Assembly (NCBI GenBank): GCA_036272915.1
Contig: DATAXV010000160.1
Location: forward strand, 1 to 64,000
From: DATAXV01 sp036272915
GTDB taxonomy: Bacteria; Chloroflexota; Dormibacteria; Dormibacterales; Dormibacteraceae
Direction of reading: 5' to 3'
DNA length: 64,000 bases
Position numbers and translations under genes: made by a program. The notes below the pieces were generated by a model. The model saw nothing but the letters and a program-made list of their open reading frames with translations. It was not told where the DNA came from and searched no databases. Of the stretch, positions 24,159-31,747 are shown piece by piece. How positions within the stretch are numbered: position 1 is the stretch's first letter; every line of letters begins with the position of its first letter.

Positions 24159-25741
24159 TGCATGCCCTCATCGTCGGCTCGGGCCCCGCCGCGGCCGGCG
24201 CCGCCCTGGCCCTGGCCCGCCGGCCCGACGTGCGGATCACGGTCCTCGACCTGGGCCTGCGCCTGGAGCCGGAGCGCAGGCGGGCGCTGGAGGAGCTGTC
24301 CGGGCGAGAGCCGGAGGGCTGGGACGGCGACATGGTGCGCCTCATCTCCACGCAGCCCGTGGACTCCCGGGTCAGCGGGCTGCCCGAGAAGCGCGCCTAC
24401 GGTTCCGACTTCCCCTTCCGCGACCTGGGCCAGCTGGGCGGCGTCAACGCCGCGACCGGGGTCCACCGCGCCCTCGTCTCCGCCGCCTACGGCGGCTTCA
24501 GCAACGTCTGGGGCTCCCAGCTCATGCCCTTCACCGCGGCCACGTTCGAGACCTGGCCGGTCTCGGCGACGGAGATGGAGCCCCACTACCGCGCCGTCCT
24601 GGACCGGATCCCCTTCGCCGGCGAGGAGGACGACCTGGGTCGCCTCTTCCCCCTGATCGGCCGGGCCAGTCCCCTGCCTCGGCTGTCCGACCGCAGCGTC
24701 CGCGTCCTTGCCGCCTACGACCGCCACCGATCGGCCCTGAACCGCATGGGCGTCAGCGTGGGGAGGGCCCGCCTCGCCTTCCAGGCGGACGCCTGCACCC
24801 GATGCGGCCTGTGCATGACCGGCTGCCCCTACGGGCTCATCTACTCGGCGGCGCAGACCTTCGACGCGCTCCGCCGGTCGGGCCGAATCGCCTACCACTC
24901 GGGGCTCATGGCCTACCGGGTGAGCGAGCGGGGGGAGCGGGTCGCGGTCCGGGCTCGGGAGCTGGCCGGCGGCGAGCTGCGCTGCTTCGAGGGCGACCGC
25001 CTCTACGTCGCCTGTGGCGCCCTGGGCACGACCCGGCTGGTGCTCGGCTCGCTCGGCCTCTACGACCGGGAGGTGCGGCTTGCCGAGTCGGCCCAGTTCA
25101 CCGTCCCCATGCTCTCGGCGCGAGCGGCGCGCGACCCGCGCGAGGAGGCCCACTTCACCCTCAACCAGTTCAACATGGTGGTCGAGCTGGACGCGGCCGG
25201 TCTGGACGTGTCCCAGCTGCACTACTACGCCTACAACCCCGCCTTCACCGCCGCTCTGCCCGCTCCCCTGCGCGCCGATCCCTTTCTGCGCCCGCTGCTG
25301 CGACGGCTGGCGGTGGGCATCGGCTACCTGCCGTCCTGGGCATCGCCCGGGCTCACGGTGCGCGCCCGCTCCGCGCCCGACGGTGAGCTCGCCGTCCTCT
25401 CGCTGGAGCGAGAGCGGCCGACATGGGGGCGCAACCGGATGCTGCGCACGGTGCTCGCGCGCCTGGTCCGCGCCGCCCCGCTGCTCGATCTCTATCCGCT
25501 CCTGCCCAGGATGATCCTCGCCGCTGGAGGCAAGAGCTACCATTTCGGGTCCTCCTTCCCTCTCGCGGCGGGAGCGCCGACCGAGCGGACCAGCGACCGC
25601 CTGGGCCGGGTCGGCCCCTGGCGGCGGATCCACCTGGTCGACGCGGCCGTGTTCCCGAACGTCCCCGCCACCACCTTCACCCTCACCATCATGGCCAACG
25701 CCCACCGCATCGCGGCCGAGAGCCTGGAGGCGCAGCGGTGA
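24155..25741 (+). CDS. GMC-type FAD oxidoreductase with a ferredoxin-like cysteine motif
   Basis: 528 residues, coupled to the upstream GT4 gene. FAD binding: HALIVGSGPAAAGAALALAR at the start. A glycine loop FSNVWGSQLMPFT and the C-terminal PATTFTLTIMANAHRIAAES are GMC-family features. In the middle it has CTRCGLCMTGCPYGLIYS with Cys214, Cys217, Cys220 and Cys224, spaced as in a 4Fe-4S ferredoxin loop. GMC enzymes oxidise alcohols of sugars and polyols; the cysteine loop could pass electrons to another carrier in place of oxygen (inference). Placed between glycosyltransferases and an SDR, it probably oxidises a lipid-linked or nucleotide-bound sugar. Confidence 0.8.
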   Translation: MMHALIVGSGPAAAGAALALARRPDVRITVLDLGLRLEPERRRALEELSGREPEGWDGDMVRLISTQPVDSRVSGLPEKRAYGSDFPFRDLGQLGGVNAATGVHRALVSAAYGGFSNVWGSQLMPFTAATFETWPVSATEMEPHYRAVLDRIPFAGEEDDLGRLFPLIGRASPLPRLSDRSVRVLAAYDRHRSALNRMGVSVGRARLAFQADACTRCGLCMTGCPYGLIYSAAQTFDALRRSGRIAYHSGLMAYRVSERGERVAVRARELAGGELRCFEGDRLYVACGALGTTRLVLGSLGLYDREVRLAESAQFTVPMLSARAARDPREEAHFTLNQFNMVVELDAAGLDVSQLHYYAYNPAFTAALPAPLRADPFLRPLLRRLAVGIGYLPSWASPGLTVRARSAPDGELAVLSLERERPTWGRNRMLRTVLARLVRAAPLLDLYPLLPRMILAAGGKSYHFGSSFPLAAGAPTERTSDRLGRVGPWRRIHLVDAAVFPNVPATTFTLTIMANAHRIAAESLEAQR

Positions 25742-26625
25742 CGGCGAGGAGGACGGGGAGGACGGTGGCGGTGACGGGGGCCTCGGGCTACCTGGGCTCG
25801 CGCATCGGCGCCCGCTTCGCCGCGGCCGGCTGGCGCGTCCTGCGGCTGGTGCGCACGCCCCAGCCGGGGGCGGAGGACGAGCGCGCCTACCAGCTGGCGG
25901 GGCCGTGCCCGCCCGGCCTGCTCGACTCCGTGGACGCGCTCGTCCACGCCGCCTACGACCTGCGTCTCACCCGTCGCGAGGACATCTGGAGGGTCAACGT
26001 CGAGGGCACCCGGCGCCTGCTCGCCGCGGCCACAGCGGAGGGGGTGGGGCGCGTCGTCGTCCTCTCTTCGATGTCCGCCTACCCGGGCACCCGGCAGCTC
26101 TACGGTCAGGCCAAGCTGGCCATCGAGGAGGCGGCCCTGGCGACGGGAGCGGTGGTGCTGCGCCCGGGCCTGGTCTACGGGGCCGACCCGGGCGGGACGG
26201 CGGGCGCGCTGCGTCGGCTGACCCGGCTTCCCCTCCTTCCCCTGATCAGCCCCGACGCGGTCCAGTTTCCGGTGCACGAGGACGAGGTCGGCGCGGCGGT
26301 CGTGGCCGCGGCCACGGTGGAGCGCGCGCCCGCCGGACCGGTCGGCGTGGCGGCGCCCGCCGCGGTCCCCTTCAGCCGGGTGCTGGAGATGCTGGCCGCG
26401 GCCGAGGGGCGGCGCTGCCGCTTCCTTCCTATCCCCGTCCCCTGGCAGCTGGCCCTGGGCGCGATCCGAGCGGCCGAGCTGCTCCGCCTCCCCCTGCCCT
26501 TCCGCTCCGACTCGATCCTCGGCCTGGTCCGGCCGGCGGCGTCGGTGCCCGGCGCGGAGGAGCTGTCCCGACTCGGCGTTCAGATTGGTGGATTCGGATG
26601 GACGACAGCCCCAGACCCTCGGTGA
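25738..26625 (+). CDS. NAD-dependent epimerase/dehydratase (extended SDR)
   Basis: 295 residues from a GTG overlapping the oxidoreductase stop. The NAD motif TVAVTGASGYLGSRIGARFA and the DALVHAAYDLRLTRREDIWR segment identify an extended SDR. The catalytic Ser and Tyr-x-x-x-Lys are seen as VVLSSMSAYPGTRQLYGQAK, where YGQAK holds Tyr and Lys. The C-terminal half is substrate-binding, with AAVPFSRVLEMLAAAEGRRC. Likely to act on a sugar, perhaps on the keto product of the neighbouring GMC-type enzyme; such oxidase/reductase pairs can epimerise a sugar centre (inference). Confidence 0.8.
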   Translation: MTARRTGRTVAVTGASGYLGSRIGARFAAAGWRVLRLVRTPQPGAEDERAYQLAGPCPPGLLDSVDALVHAAYDLRLTRREDIWRVNVEGTRRLLAAATAEGVGRVVVLSSMSAYPGTRQLYGQAKLAIEEAALATGAVVLRPGLVYGADPGGTAGALRRLTRLPLLPLISPDAVQFPVHEDEVGAAVVAAATVERAPAGPVGVAAPAAVPFSRVLEMLAAAEGRRCRFLPIPVPWQLALGAIRAAELLRLPLPFRSDSILGLVRPAASVPGAEELSRLGVQIGGFGWTTAPDPR

Positions 26626-27563
26626 CGGTGATCATCAGCGCCTACACGGAGCGGCGGTGGCCGCTGCTCAGCGCCGCGGTCGCCTCAGTGCGCCGCCAGT
26701 CGCCGCCGCCCGACGAGATCATCGTCTGCGTTGACCACAACCCCGACCTGCTCGGCGCCTGCCGGCGCGAGTGGCCCGGGACCGCCGACGGCGACGGGCC
26801 CCCGGTGCGCTGCGTGGCCAGCCGCTATCCCGGCCACCTGGGCGCCGCCCGCACGACCGGGGTGGAGAGCGCGAGCGGGGAGGTCGTGCTCTTCCTCGAC
26901 GACGACGCCGTCGCCGAGGATGGCTGGCTGCAGCGCATGGTCGCCGGCCTGATGCCGCCGTCGGTGGTCGCCGTCGGCGGGGCTCCCCAGCCCGACTACG
27001 AACGGCCCCGCCCGCGCTGGTTCCCGTTCGAGTTCGACTGGGTGTTCGGCTGCGCCTATGCCGGCCTGCCCACCGTCCCCGGTCCGGTGGCGCGCGTGAT
27101 CGGCGCCGCCATGGCCGCGCGGCGCTGCGACCTGCTCGCCATCGGCGGCTTCCACTCCGACGATCTGGACGATCTGGACATGTCCCATCGGCTCCAAGCC
27201 CGCTTCCCGGAGCGAGTCATCATGTACGAACCGGGAGCGCGGGTCAGCCACCGCGTGCACGCCGAGCGGCTGACCTGGAGCTACTTCTGGCACCGCTGCT
27301 TCCGCGTCAACCGGGGCAAGGCGCAGATGCTGCGCATGCTCGGGGGCGCCGGCAACCTCGCCGCCGAGCGCCGCTTCGCCGGCCGGACCGTGACCTCGGG
27401 CACGCTGCGCTGCCTGCGCGAGGCCGCCACCGGGGACGTGGGCGGGCTGCAGCGGCTGGCCGCCATGTGGGCCGGGCTGGGTCTGGCCGCGCTGGGCTAC
27501 GCGGTCGGCAGCCTCGAGCTCACAGGCCCGCCCCGGAGCAGGATGCGGCAGGGAACGGAGTGA
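26598..27563 (+). CDS. glycosyltransferase family 2
   Basis: 321 residues, ATG inside the 3' end of the preceding gene (28-base overlap). GT-A fold: SVTVIISAYTERRWPLLSAA, PPDEIIVCVDHNPDLL, HLGAARTTGVESASGEVVLF, then the LFLDDDAVAEDGWL motif with DDD as the metal site. A conserved HSDDLDDLDMSHRLQARFPE stretch provides the catalytic ED-like region, and the C-terminal region has a His/Arg-rich GARVSHRVHAERLTWSYF element typical of the family. Transfers a sugar to a growing glycan at the inner membrane. Last gene of the coupled 19.1-27.5 kb run. Confidence 0.9.
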   Translation: MDDSPRPSVTVIISAYTERRWPLLSAAVASVRRQSPPPDEIIVCVDHNPDLLGACRREWPGTADGDGPPVRCVASRYPGHLGAARTTGVESASGEVVLFLDDDAVAEDGWLQRMVAGLMPPSVVAVGGAPQPDYERPRPRWFPFEFDWVFGCAYAGLPTVPGPVARVIGAAMAARRCDLLAIGGFHSDDLDDLDMSHRLQARFPERVIMYEPGARVSHRVHAERLTWSYFWHRCFRVNRGKAQMLRMLGGAGNLAAERRFAGRTVTSGTLRCLREAATGDVGGLQRLAAMWAGLGLAALGYAVGSLELTGPPRSRMRQGTE

Positions 27564-27672
27564 CGCGCCGCTCCATCGCCGACCCGCTCCCGTTGTCACG
27601 CCGCTCCGCGCGGGACGCCGCCATGGCCTCCGCCCAGGGGGAGGAGAGGTCCGGCAGCGGGCTGGTACGTAC

Positions 27673-28533
27673 ATGGTGAGACGCGTCGGGGTGCTGGTGG
27701 CGGTCATCGCCGCGGTGGCGGTGGCGCTGACGTCGGTGTTCCTGACCACGCGGCCGACGGCGGCGCGACGGCCCACCGCCCCCAGGCCCATCGCCAGCGG
27801 GCAGCCCCTGCCATCGGCGACGCCGGTCAGCACCGTCACACCCCATGGCCCTCCGGGCGACTGGGCGCCGACCTTCGATGACGAGTTCAACGGGACCGAG
27901 CTGGACACGAGCAGATGGAGCACCTGCAGCCCCAACATGCAGCAGAACCCGTGTTCGGGCTGGGGCGGGGAGCTGGAGACGTACGACGCCCAGAACGTGA
28001 GCGTCAGCGGCGGCTCGCTGCACCTCACCGCCCGGCACGAGGACAGCGGGTACACCTCGGGGATGGTCAGCACCTACGGCACCTTCTCGTTCGAGTACGG
28101 GTACATGGAGGTGTCGATGAAGGTGCCCGCCGGGCAGGGGCTGTGGCCTGCCGCCTGGGCGTTCGGCACCGACCTGGTCCCGCCCGACGAGCTCGACGAC
28201 ATCGAGGTCCTGGGCGGAGATCCCCACACCGCCCTGGTCACCGTCCACTACCCCGGCGGCCAGGTCAGCCAGCACCTCGCCCAGGCGGCGAACCTCTCCG
28301 CCGGATACCACACCTTCGGGCTGGACTGGGAGCCGCACCACCTGAGCTGGTACATCGACGGCAATCCGGTCTCGGAGTCAATCACCGATCCCTCCAAGAT
28401 CCCGCACAAGCCCATGTTCCTGCTGCTCGACCTGGCCGTCGGCGGCGATTTTGGCGGACCCCCGAACGCGAGCACCTCCTTCCCGGCCAGCATGGGCGTG
28501 AACTACATCCGGGTCTTCGAGCCCGCCTCCTGA
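27673..28533 (+). CDS. secreted glycoside hydrolase family 16
   Basis: 286 residues. An N-terminal membrane anchor or signal (RRVGVLVAVIAAVAVALTSV) is followed by a Pro/Thr-rich linker and the GH16 domain from about residue 60 (FDDEFNGTELDTSRWSTC). The catalytic motif ExDxxE is present as ELDDIE with Glu173 and Glu178. GWGGELETYDAQNVSVSGGS and YMEVSMKVPAGQGLWPAAWA are the substrate-groove segments. The family cuts beta-1,3 or mixed-linkage glucans, agarose and related polymers. In this setting it may trim or release the polysaccharide made by the neighbouring genes. 109 bases separate it from the GT2 gene, so it may have its own promoter. Confidence 0.9.
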   Translation: MVRRVGVLVAVIAAVAVALTSVFLTTRPTAARRPTAPRPIASGQPLPSATPVSTVTPHGPPGDWAPTFDDEFNGTELDTSRWSTCSPNMQQNPCSGWGGELETYDAQNVSVSGGSLHLTARHEDSGYTSGMVSTYGTFSFEYGYMEVSMKVPAGQGLWPAAWAFGTDLVPPDELDDIEVLGGDPHTALVTVHYPGGQVSQHLAQAANLSAGYHTFGLDWEPHHLSWYIDGNPVSESITDPSKIPHKPMFLLLDLAVGGDFGGPPNASTSFPASMGVNYIRVFEPAS

Positions 28534-28574
28534 GCCGACGAATGTCCGGCGCCGAGGACTGCCCGAGGCGGCCT

Positions 28575-28610
28575 GGGACACCGTGTCCCGAGCTCGGGAC
28601 ACGGTGTCGG
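28575..28610. promoter_or_regulatory. 32-base perfect palindrome: two GGGACAC dyads upstream of the NRPS operon
   Basis: Positions 28577-28608 form a perfect palindrome centred between 28592 and 28593. It can also be read as two 15-base dyads in tandem: GGGACACCGTGTCCC at 28575-28589 and GGGACACGGTGTCGG at 28596-28610. Their start-to-start distance of 21 bases is two helical turns, as expected for two regulator dimers on one face. It ends 21 bases before the putative -35 box. It could alternatively form a hairpin ending the GH16 transcript, but it lacks a T-tract. Confidence 0.7.
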
Positions 28611-28631
28611 GGCATGGTACGAAGCCTCCAT

Positions 28632-28659
28632 TTGAATCCGAAACAGGCGTTTCTAGCAT
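28632..28659 (+). promoter_or_regulatory. putative NRPS operon promoter
   Basis: TTGAAT (28632-28637) and TAGCAT (28654-28659) are 16 bases apart. The second box overlaps the ATG at 28658, and the in-frame GTG at 28667 lies seven bases after it. This fits a leaderless transcript starting at that GTG. No Shine-Dalgarno sequence is seen. The tandem GGGACAC dyads lie directly upstream, where an activator would bind. Confidence 0.45.
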
Positions 28660-30511
28660 GGGCTCTGTGATCCTGAACGAGCGCGAGAGCCTGGTGGAGC
28701 AGCTGTGGCAGACGTCGCTGCCTGTGCCTGCCCAGATTGAGCTGCAGGCGGAGGCGCGTCCCGACGCCACCGCCGTGACCGACGCCGCCTGCATGCTGAC
28801 CTTCGCCGGTCTCGAGCGTCGCTCCTCCGCGATCGGCGCCAGCCTGGAGGCGATGGGCTGTGGCCGCGAGACGGTCGCCGCGCTCCTGGTGCCGCCGTCC
28901 GTGGACTTCGTGGCGGCCGCCCTGGGCGTGCTTCGCGCCGGCGCCGCCTATCTGCCCATGGACGTCTCCCACCCGGCCGACCGACTGGAGCTGATGCTGC
29001 GCGACTCCGGCTGCCCGGTGGTGGTCGCCCTCCCCGAGACCGCGGCCCTGATCCCGGCCGGTCCCTGGCGGGTCCACGTCCTCGGCGAGGAGCCGGCGGG
29101 CCGCCGCGTCTCCGCAGCGAGGCCGGCGCCCGACGATCTCGCCTACGTGGTCTACACCTCGGGGTCGACGGGCACGCCGAAGGGCGTGGAGATCACCCAC
29201 CGCAACCTCTCCCATCTCTGCGCCTGGCACCGTGACGCCTTCGCCGTAACCGCCGCCGACCGGGCCACGCAGGTGGCCAGCACCTCCTTCGACGCGGCGG
29301 TGTGGGAGCTCTGGCCCCACCTGACGGCCGGGGCGGGGGTCTGGGTGGCGGACGCCGACACGCGGCGTGACCCCACCCGTCTGCAGCGCTGGCTGCTCGA
29401 CAACCGGATCACGATCACCTTCCTGCCCACCGCCCTGGCCGAGCTGGCCATGACCCAGAGCTGGCCCCGGGACGCCGGCCTCCGCCTGCTCCTGACCGGC
29501 GCCGACACCCTGCACCACCATCCCTCGCCGCACCTGCCCTTCACCGTGGTCAACAACTACGGCCCCAGCGAGTGCACGGTCGTCACCACCTCGGGCGTGG
29601 TCGCCGCCAGCGGGCCGAACGGGGGCCTGCCATCCATCGGCCGGCCCATCGCCGGCGCCAGCGTCTACATCCTCGACGAGGCGATGAAGCCGGTGCCCCA
29701 GGGGGTCGAGGGTGAGATCTACATCGGCGGCGACGGCGTCGGCCGTGGCTACCGCGGCCACAAGGAGCTGACCGCTGAGTCCTTCATCGCCGACCCGGTC
29801 CGGCCCGGCCGCCGCCTGTACCGCACCGGCGACCTGGGCACCTTCCGAGCCGACGGGGAGATCGCCTTCCTGGGCCGGCGCGACGGCCAGGTCAAGATCC
29901 GGGGCGTGCGCGTCGAGCTGGAGGAGGTGGCCGCCGCCCTGCAGCGGCATCCCCTGCTGCTGACCGCCGCCGTCACCGCCTGGAACCGGACCGAGGGCGA
30001 CACCCAGCTGGCCGCGTACGTGGTCCTCCGCCCGGGGACGGCGCCGACGGCGGGCGAGCTCCGCGCCTTCCTCGAGGGGCTGCTGCCTGCACAGATGCTG
30101 CCCGGGGCCTTCGTCCCGGTGGAGCGGCTGCCGATGACGAGCAGCGGAAAGCTCGATCGGGGCGCCCTGCCCGCCCCCGAGGACTGCGCCCCGGCCCTGG
30201 TCCTGCCCCACGCCGGCGGCGACGGGCGGGCGCCGCGGACGGCGGTCGAGGAGCGCATGACCGCGGTTGTGGCGGAGCTGCTGGGGCTGGATCGCGTCGG
30301 GCCCGAGGACAACTTCTTCCTGCTCGGCGGCCACTCGCTCCTGGGCACGCAGATCGTCTCCCGCGTGCGCGACACCTATGGCGTCGACCTCCCCCTGCGC
30401 AGCATCTTCGACCATCCCACGGTCGCCGGCATGGGCGCCGAGATCGAGCGGCTGCTGGTCGAGCGGGTGAGCGCGATGAGCGATGACGACGTCGAGGACC
30501 TGCTGGCATGA
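28658..30511 (+). CDS. nonribosomal peptide synthetase, adenylation-thiolation (A-T) didomain
   Basis: 617 residues; there is no condensation domain, so this is a loading module. Adenylation motifs: LAYVVYTSGSTGTPKGVEIT (A3, near residue 165), STSFDAAVWELWPHL (A4), NNYGPSECTVVTTSG (A5), GEIYIGGDGVGRGYRG, LYRTGDLG (A7), GRRDGQVKIRGVRVELEEV (A8), SSGKLDRGALP (A10 with its Lys). The specificity pocket starts Asp-Ala-Trp from the A4 segment; I do not predict the amino acid. The thiolation domain has NFFLLGGHSLLGTQI with Ser560 for phosphopantetheine. The start may be the ATG at 28658 or a leaderless GTG at 28667. It overlaps the P450 gene (ATGA), which suggests oxidation of the amino acid while bound to this carrier domain. 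Confidence 0.9.
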   Translation: MGSVILNERESLVEQLWQTSLPVPAQIELQAEARPDATAVTDAACMLTFAGLERRSSAIGASLEAMGCGRETVAALLVPPSVDFVAAALGVLRAGAAYLPMDVSHPADRLELMLRDSGCPVVVALPETAALIPAGPWRVHVLGEEPAGRRVSAARPAPDDLAYVVYTSGSTGTPKGVEITHRNLSHLCAWHRDAFAVTAADRATQVASTSFDAAVWELWPHLTAGAGVWVADADTRRDPTRLQRWLLDNRITITFLPTALAELAMTQSWPRDAGLRLLLTGADTLHHHPSPHLPFTVVNNYGPSECTVVTTSGVVAASGPNGGLPSIGRPIAGASVYILDEAMKPVPQGVEGEIYIGGDGVGRGYRGHKELTAESFIADPVRPGRRLYRTGDLGTFRADGEIAFLGRRDGQVKIRGVRVELEEVAAALQRHPLLLTAAVTAWNRTEGDTQLAAYVVLRPGTAPTAGELRAFLEGLLPAQMLPGAFVPVERLPMTSSGKLDRGALPAPEDCAPALVLPHAGGDGRAPRTAVEERMTAVVAELLGLDRVGPEDNFFLLGGHSLLGTQIVSRVRDTYGVDLPLRSIFDHPTVAGMGAEIERLLVERVSAMSDDDVEDLLA

Positions 30512-31737
30512 GCGCGGAGCCCGCCGCGCAGGCGCCGCCCAGCCTCTACCAGCTGCTCGACCCCGCGGTCCTGGCCGACCCCTATCCCCTGTACCACCGG
30601 CTCCGTGCCATGGGCCCGGTGTCCTGGGACCCCTACCTCCACGCGTGGGTGGTCACCGGCTACGCGGAGGTGCTCCAGGTCTTCCAGCGCTTCTCCGCCG
30701 ACCGGACGCCGACGCCGGAGCGGCTGGAGGTCATGGGCATGGGTCACCTAGGCCCGATCGCCCAGGTGATGGTGCGCCAGATGCTCTTCCTGGACCCGCC
30801 CGCCCACACCCGGATCAGGACGCTAGCCGCGCAGGCCTTCACCCCCCACCGCGTGGCCGGCCTCCGTCGCCACATCGAGGAGATCGCCGAGCGCCTGCTC
30901 GACCAGGTGGAGGGGCGGGGCGAGATGGACGTCCTCGCCGACCTGGCCTACCCACTGCCCGCGATCGTGACCGCCGAGATGCTGGGCCTGCCCACCGAGG
31001 ACTGGCCCCGGCTCATCCGCTGGTCGGCCGACTACGCGGGCATGCTCGGCAACTTCCAGCACAACCCGGAGCTGGCGGGGAGGGTGCTGGGCAGCCTGGA
31101 GGAGATGACGGCGTACTTCCGCGGCCACATCCACCGCCAGCTGCGGGAGGGAGGCGAGGCCGGACTGGTCGGAGCGCTGGCCCGGGCCGAGGTGGACGGC
31201 AACCGGCTCAGCGAGGAGGAGGTGGTCGCCAACCTGATCGTGACCATGGTCGGCGGCCAGGAGACGACCACGAACCTGATCGGAAACGGACTGCTCGCGC
31301 TGCTGCGCAACCCCGACCAACTGGAGCGGCTGCGCCGCCAGCCGGACCTGATGCCCACGGCCGTGGAGGAGTTGCTCCGCTACGAGAGTCCCAGCCAGCA
31401 CACCGCCCGCATCGCCCCCGCCGACTGCGTCCTCGGCGGCCAGGCCATCCGCGCCGGGCAGGCGGCGATCGCGGTCATGGGCGCGGCCAACCGCGACCCC
31501 GACCGCTTCCCCGACCCCGACCGCCTCGATCTGGGCCGCCAGGACAACCGGCACGTGGCCTTCGCCTGGGCCACGCACTACTGCTTCGGTGCGCCGCTGG
31601 CCAGGATGGAGGGTCAGATCACGTTCGCCAGCGTGCTGCGGCGCCTCCCCGGCCTGCACCTGCGGCCCGGGGCGGCGCTGCGCTGGCGCGAGAACCTGGG
31701 CCTGCGCGGGCTGGTCGCCCTTCCGGTGCTCTTCTGA
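30508..31737 (+). CDS. cytochrome P450
   Basis: 409 residues, soluble bacterial type. The I-helix motif is VTMVGGQETTTNLIGNGL, the K-helix Glu-x-x-Arg is EELLRYESP, and the haem-binding loop is FAWATHYCFGAPLARMEG with Cys359 as thiolate ligand. In the loop the usual Gly of FxxGxxxCxG is Ala (FAWA), a mild departure that does not remove the ligand. Encoded between two NRPS genes with a four-base overlap on one side and a ten-base gap on the other, it resembles P450s that hydroxylate an aminoacyl group tethered to an A-T didomain (as in nikkomycin biosynthesis); that role is inference. Needs ferredoxin partners not encoded here. Confidence 0.9.
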   Translation: MSAEPAAQAPPSLYQLLDPAVLADPYPLYHRLRAMGPVSWDPYLHAWVVTGYAEVLQVFQRFSADRTPTPERLEVMGMGHLGPIAQVMVRQMLFLDPPAHTRIRTLAAQAFTPHRVAGLRRHIEEIAERLLDQVEGRGEMDVLADLAYPLPAIVTAEMLGLPTEDWPRLIRWSADYAGMLGNFQHNPELAGRVLGSLEEMTAYFRGHIHRQLREGGEAGLVGALARAEVDGNRLSEEEVVANLIVTMVGGQETTTNLIGNGLLALLRNPDQLERLRRQPDLMPTAVEELLRYESPSQHTARIAPADCVLGGQAIRAGQAAIAVMGAANRDPDRFPDPDRLDLGRQDNRHVAFAWATHYCFGAPLARMEGQITFASVLRRLPGLHLRPGAALRWRENLGLRGLVALPVLF

Positions 31738-31747
31738 GCGGCCGGCC

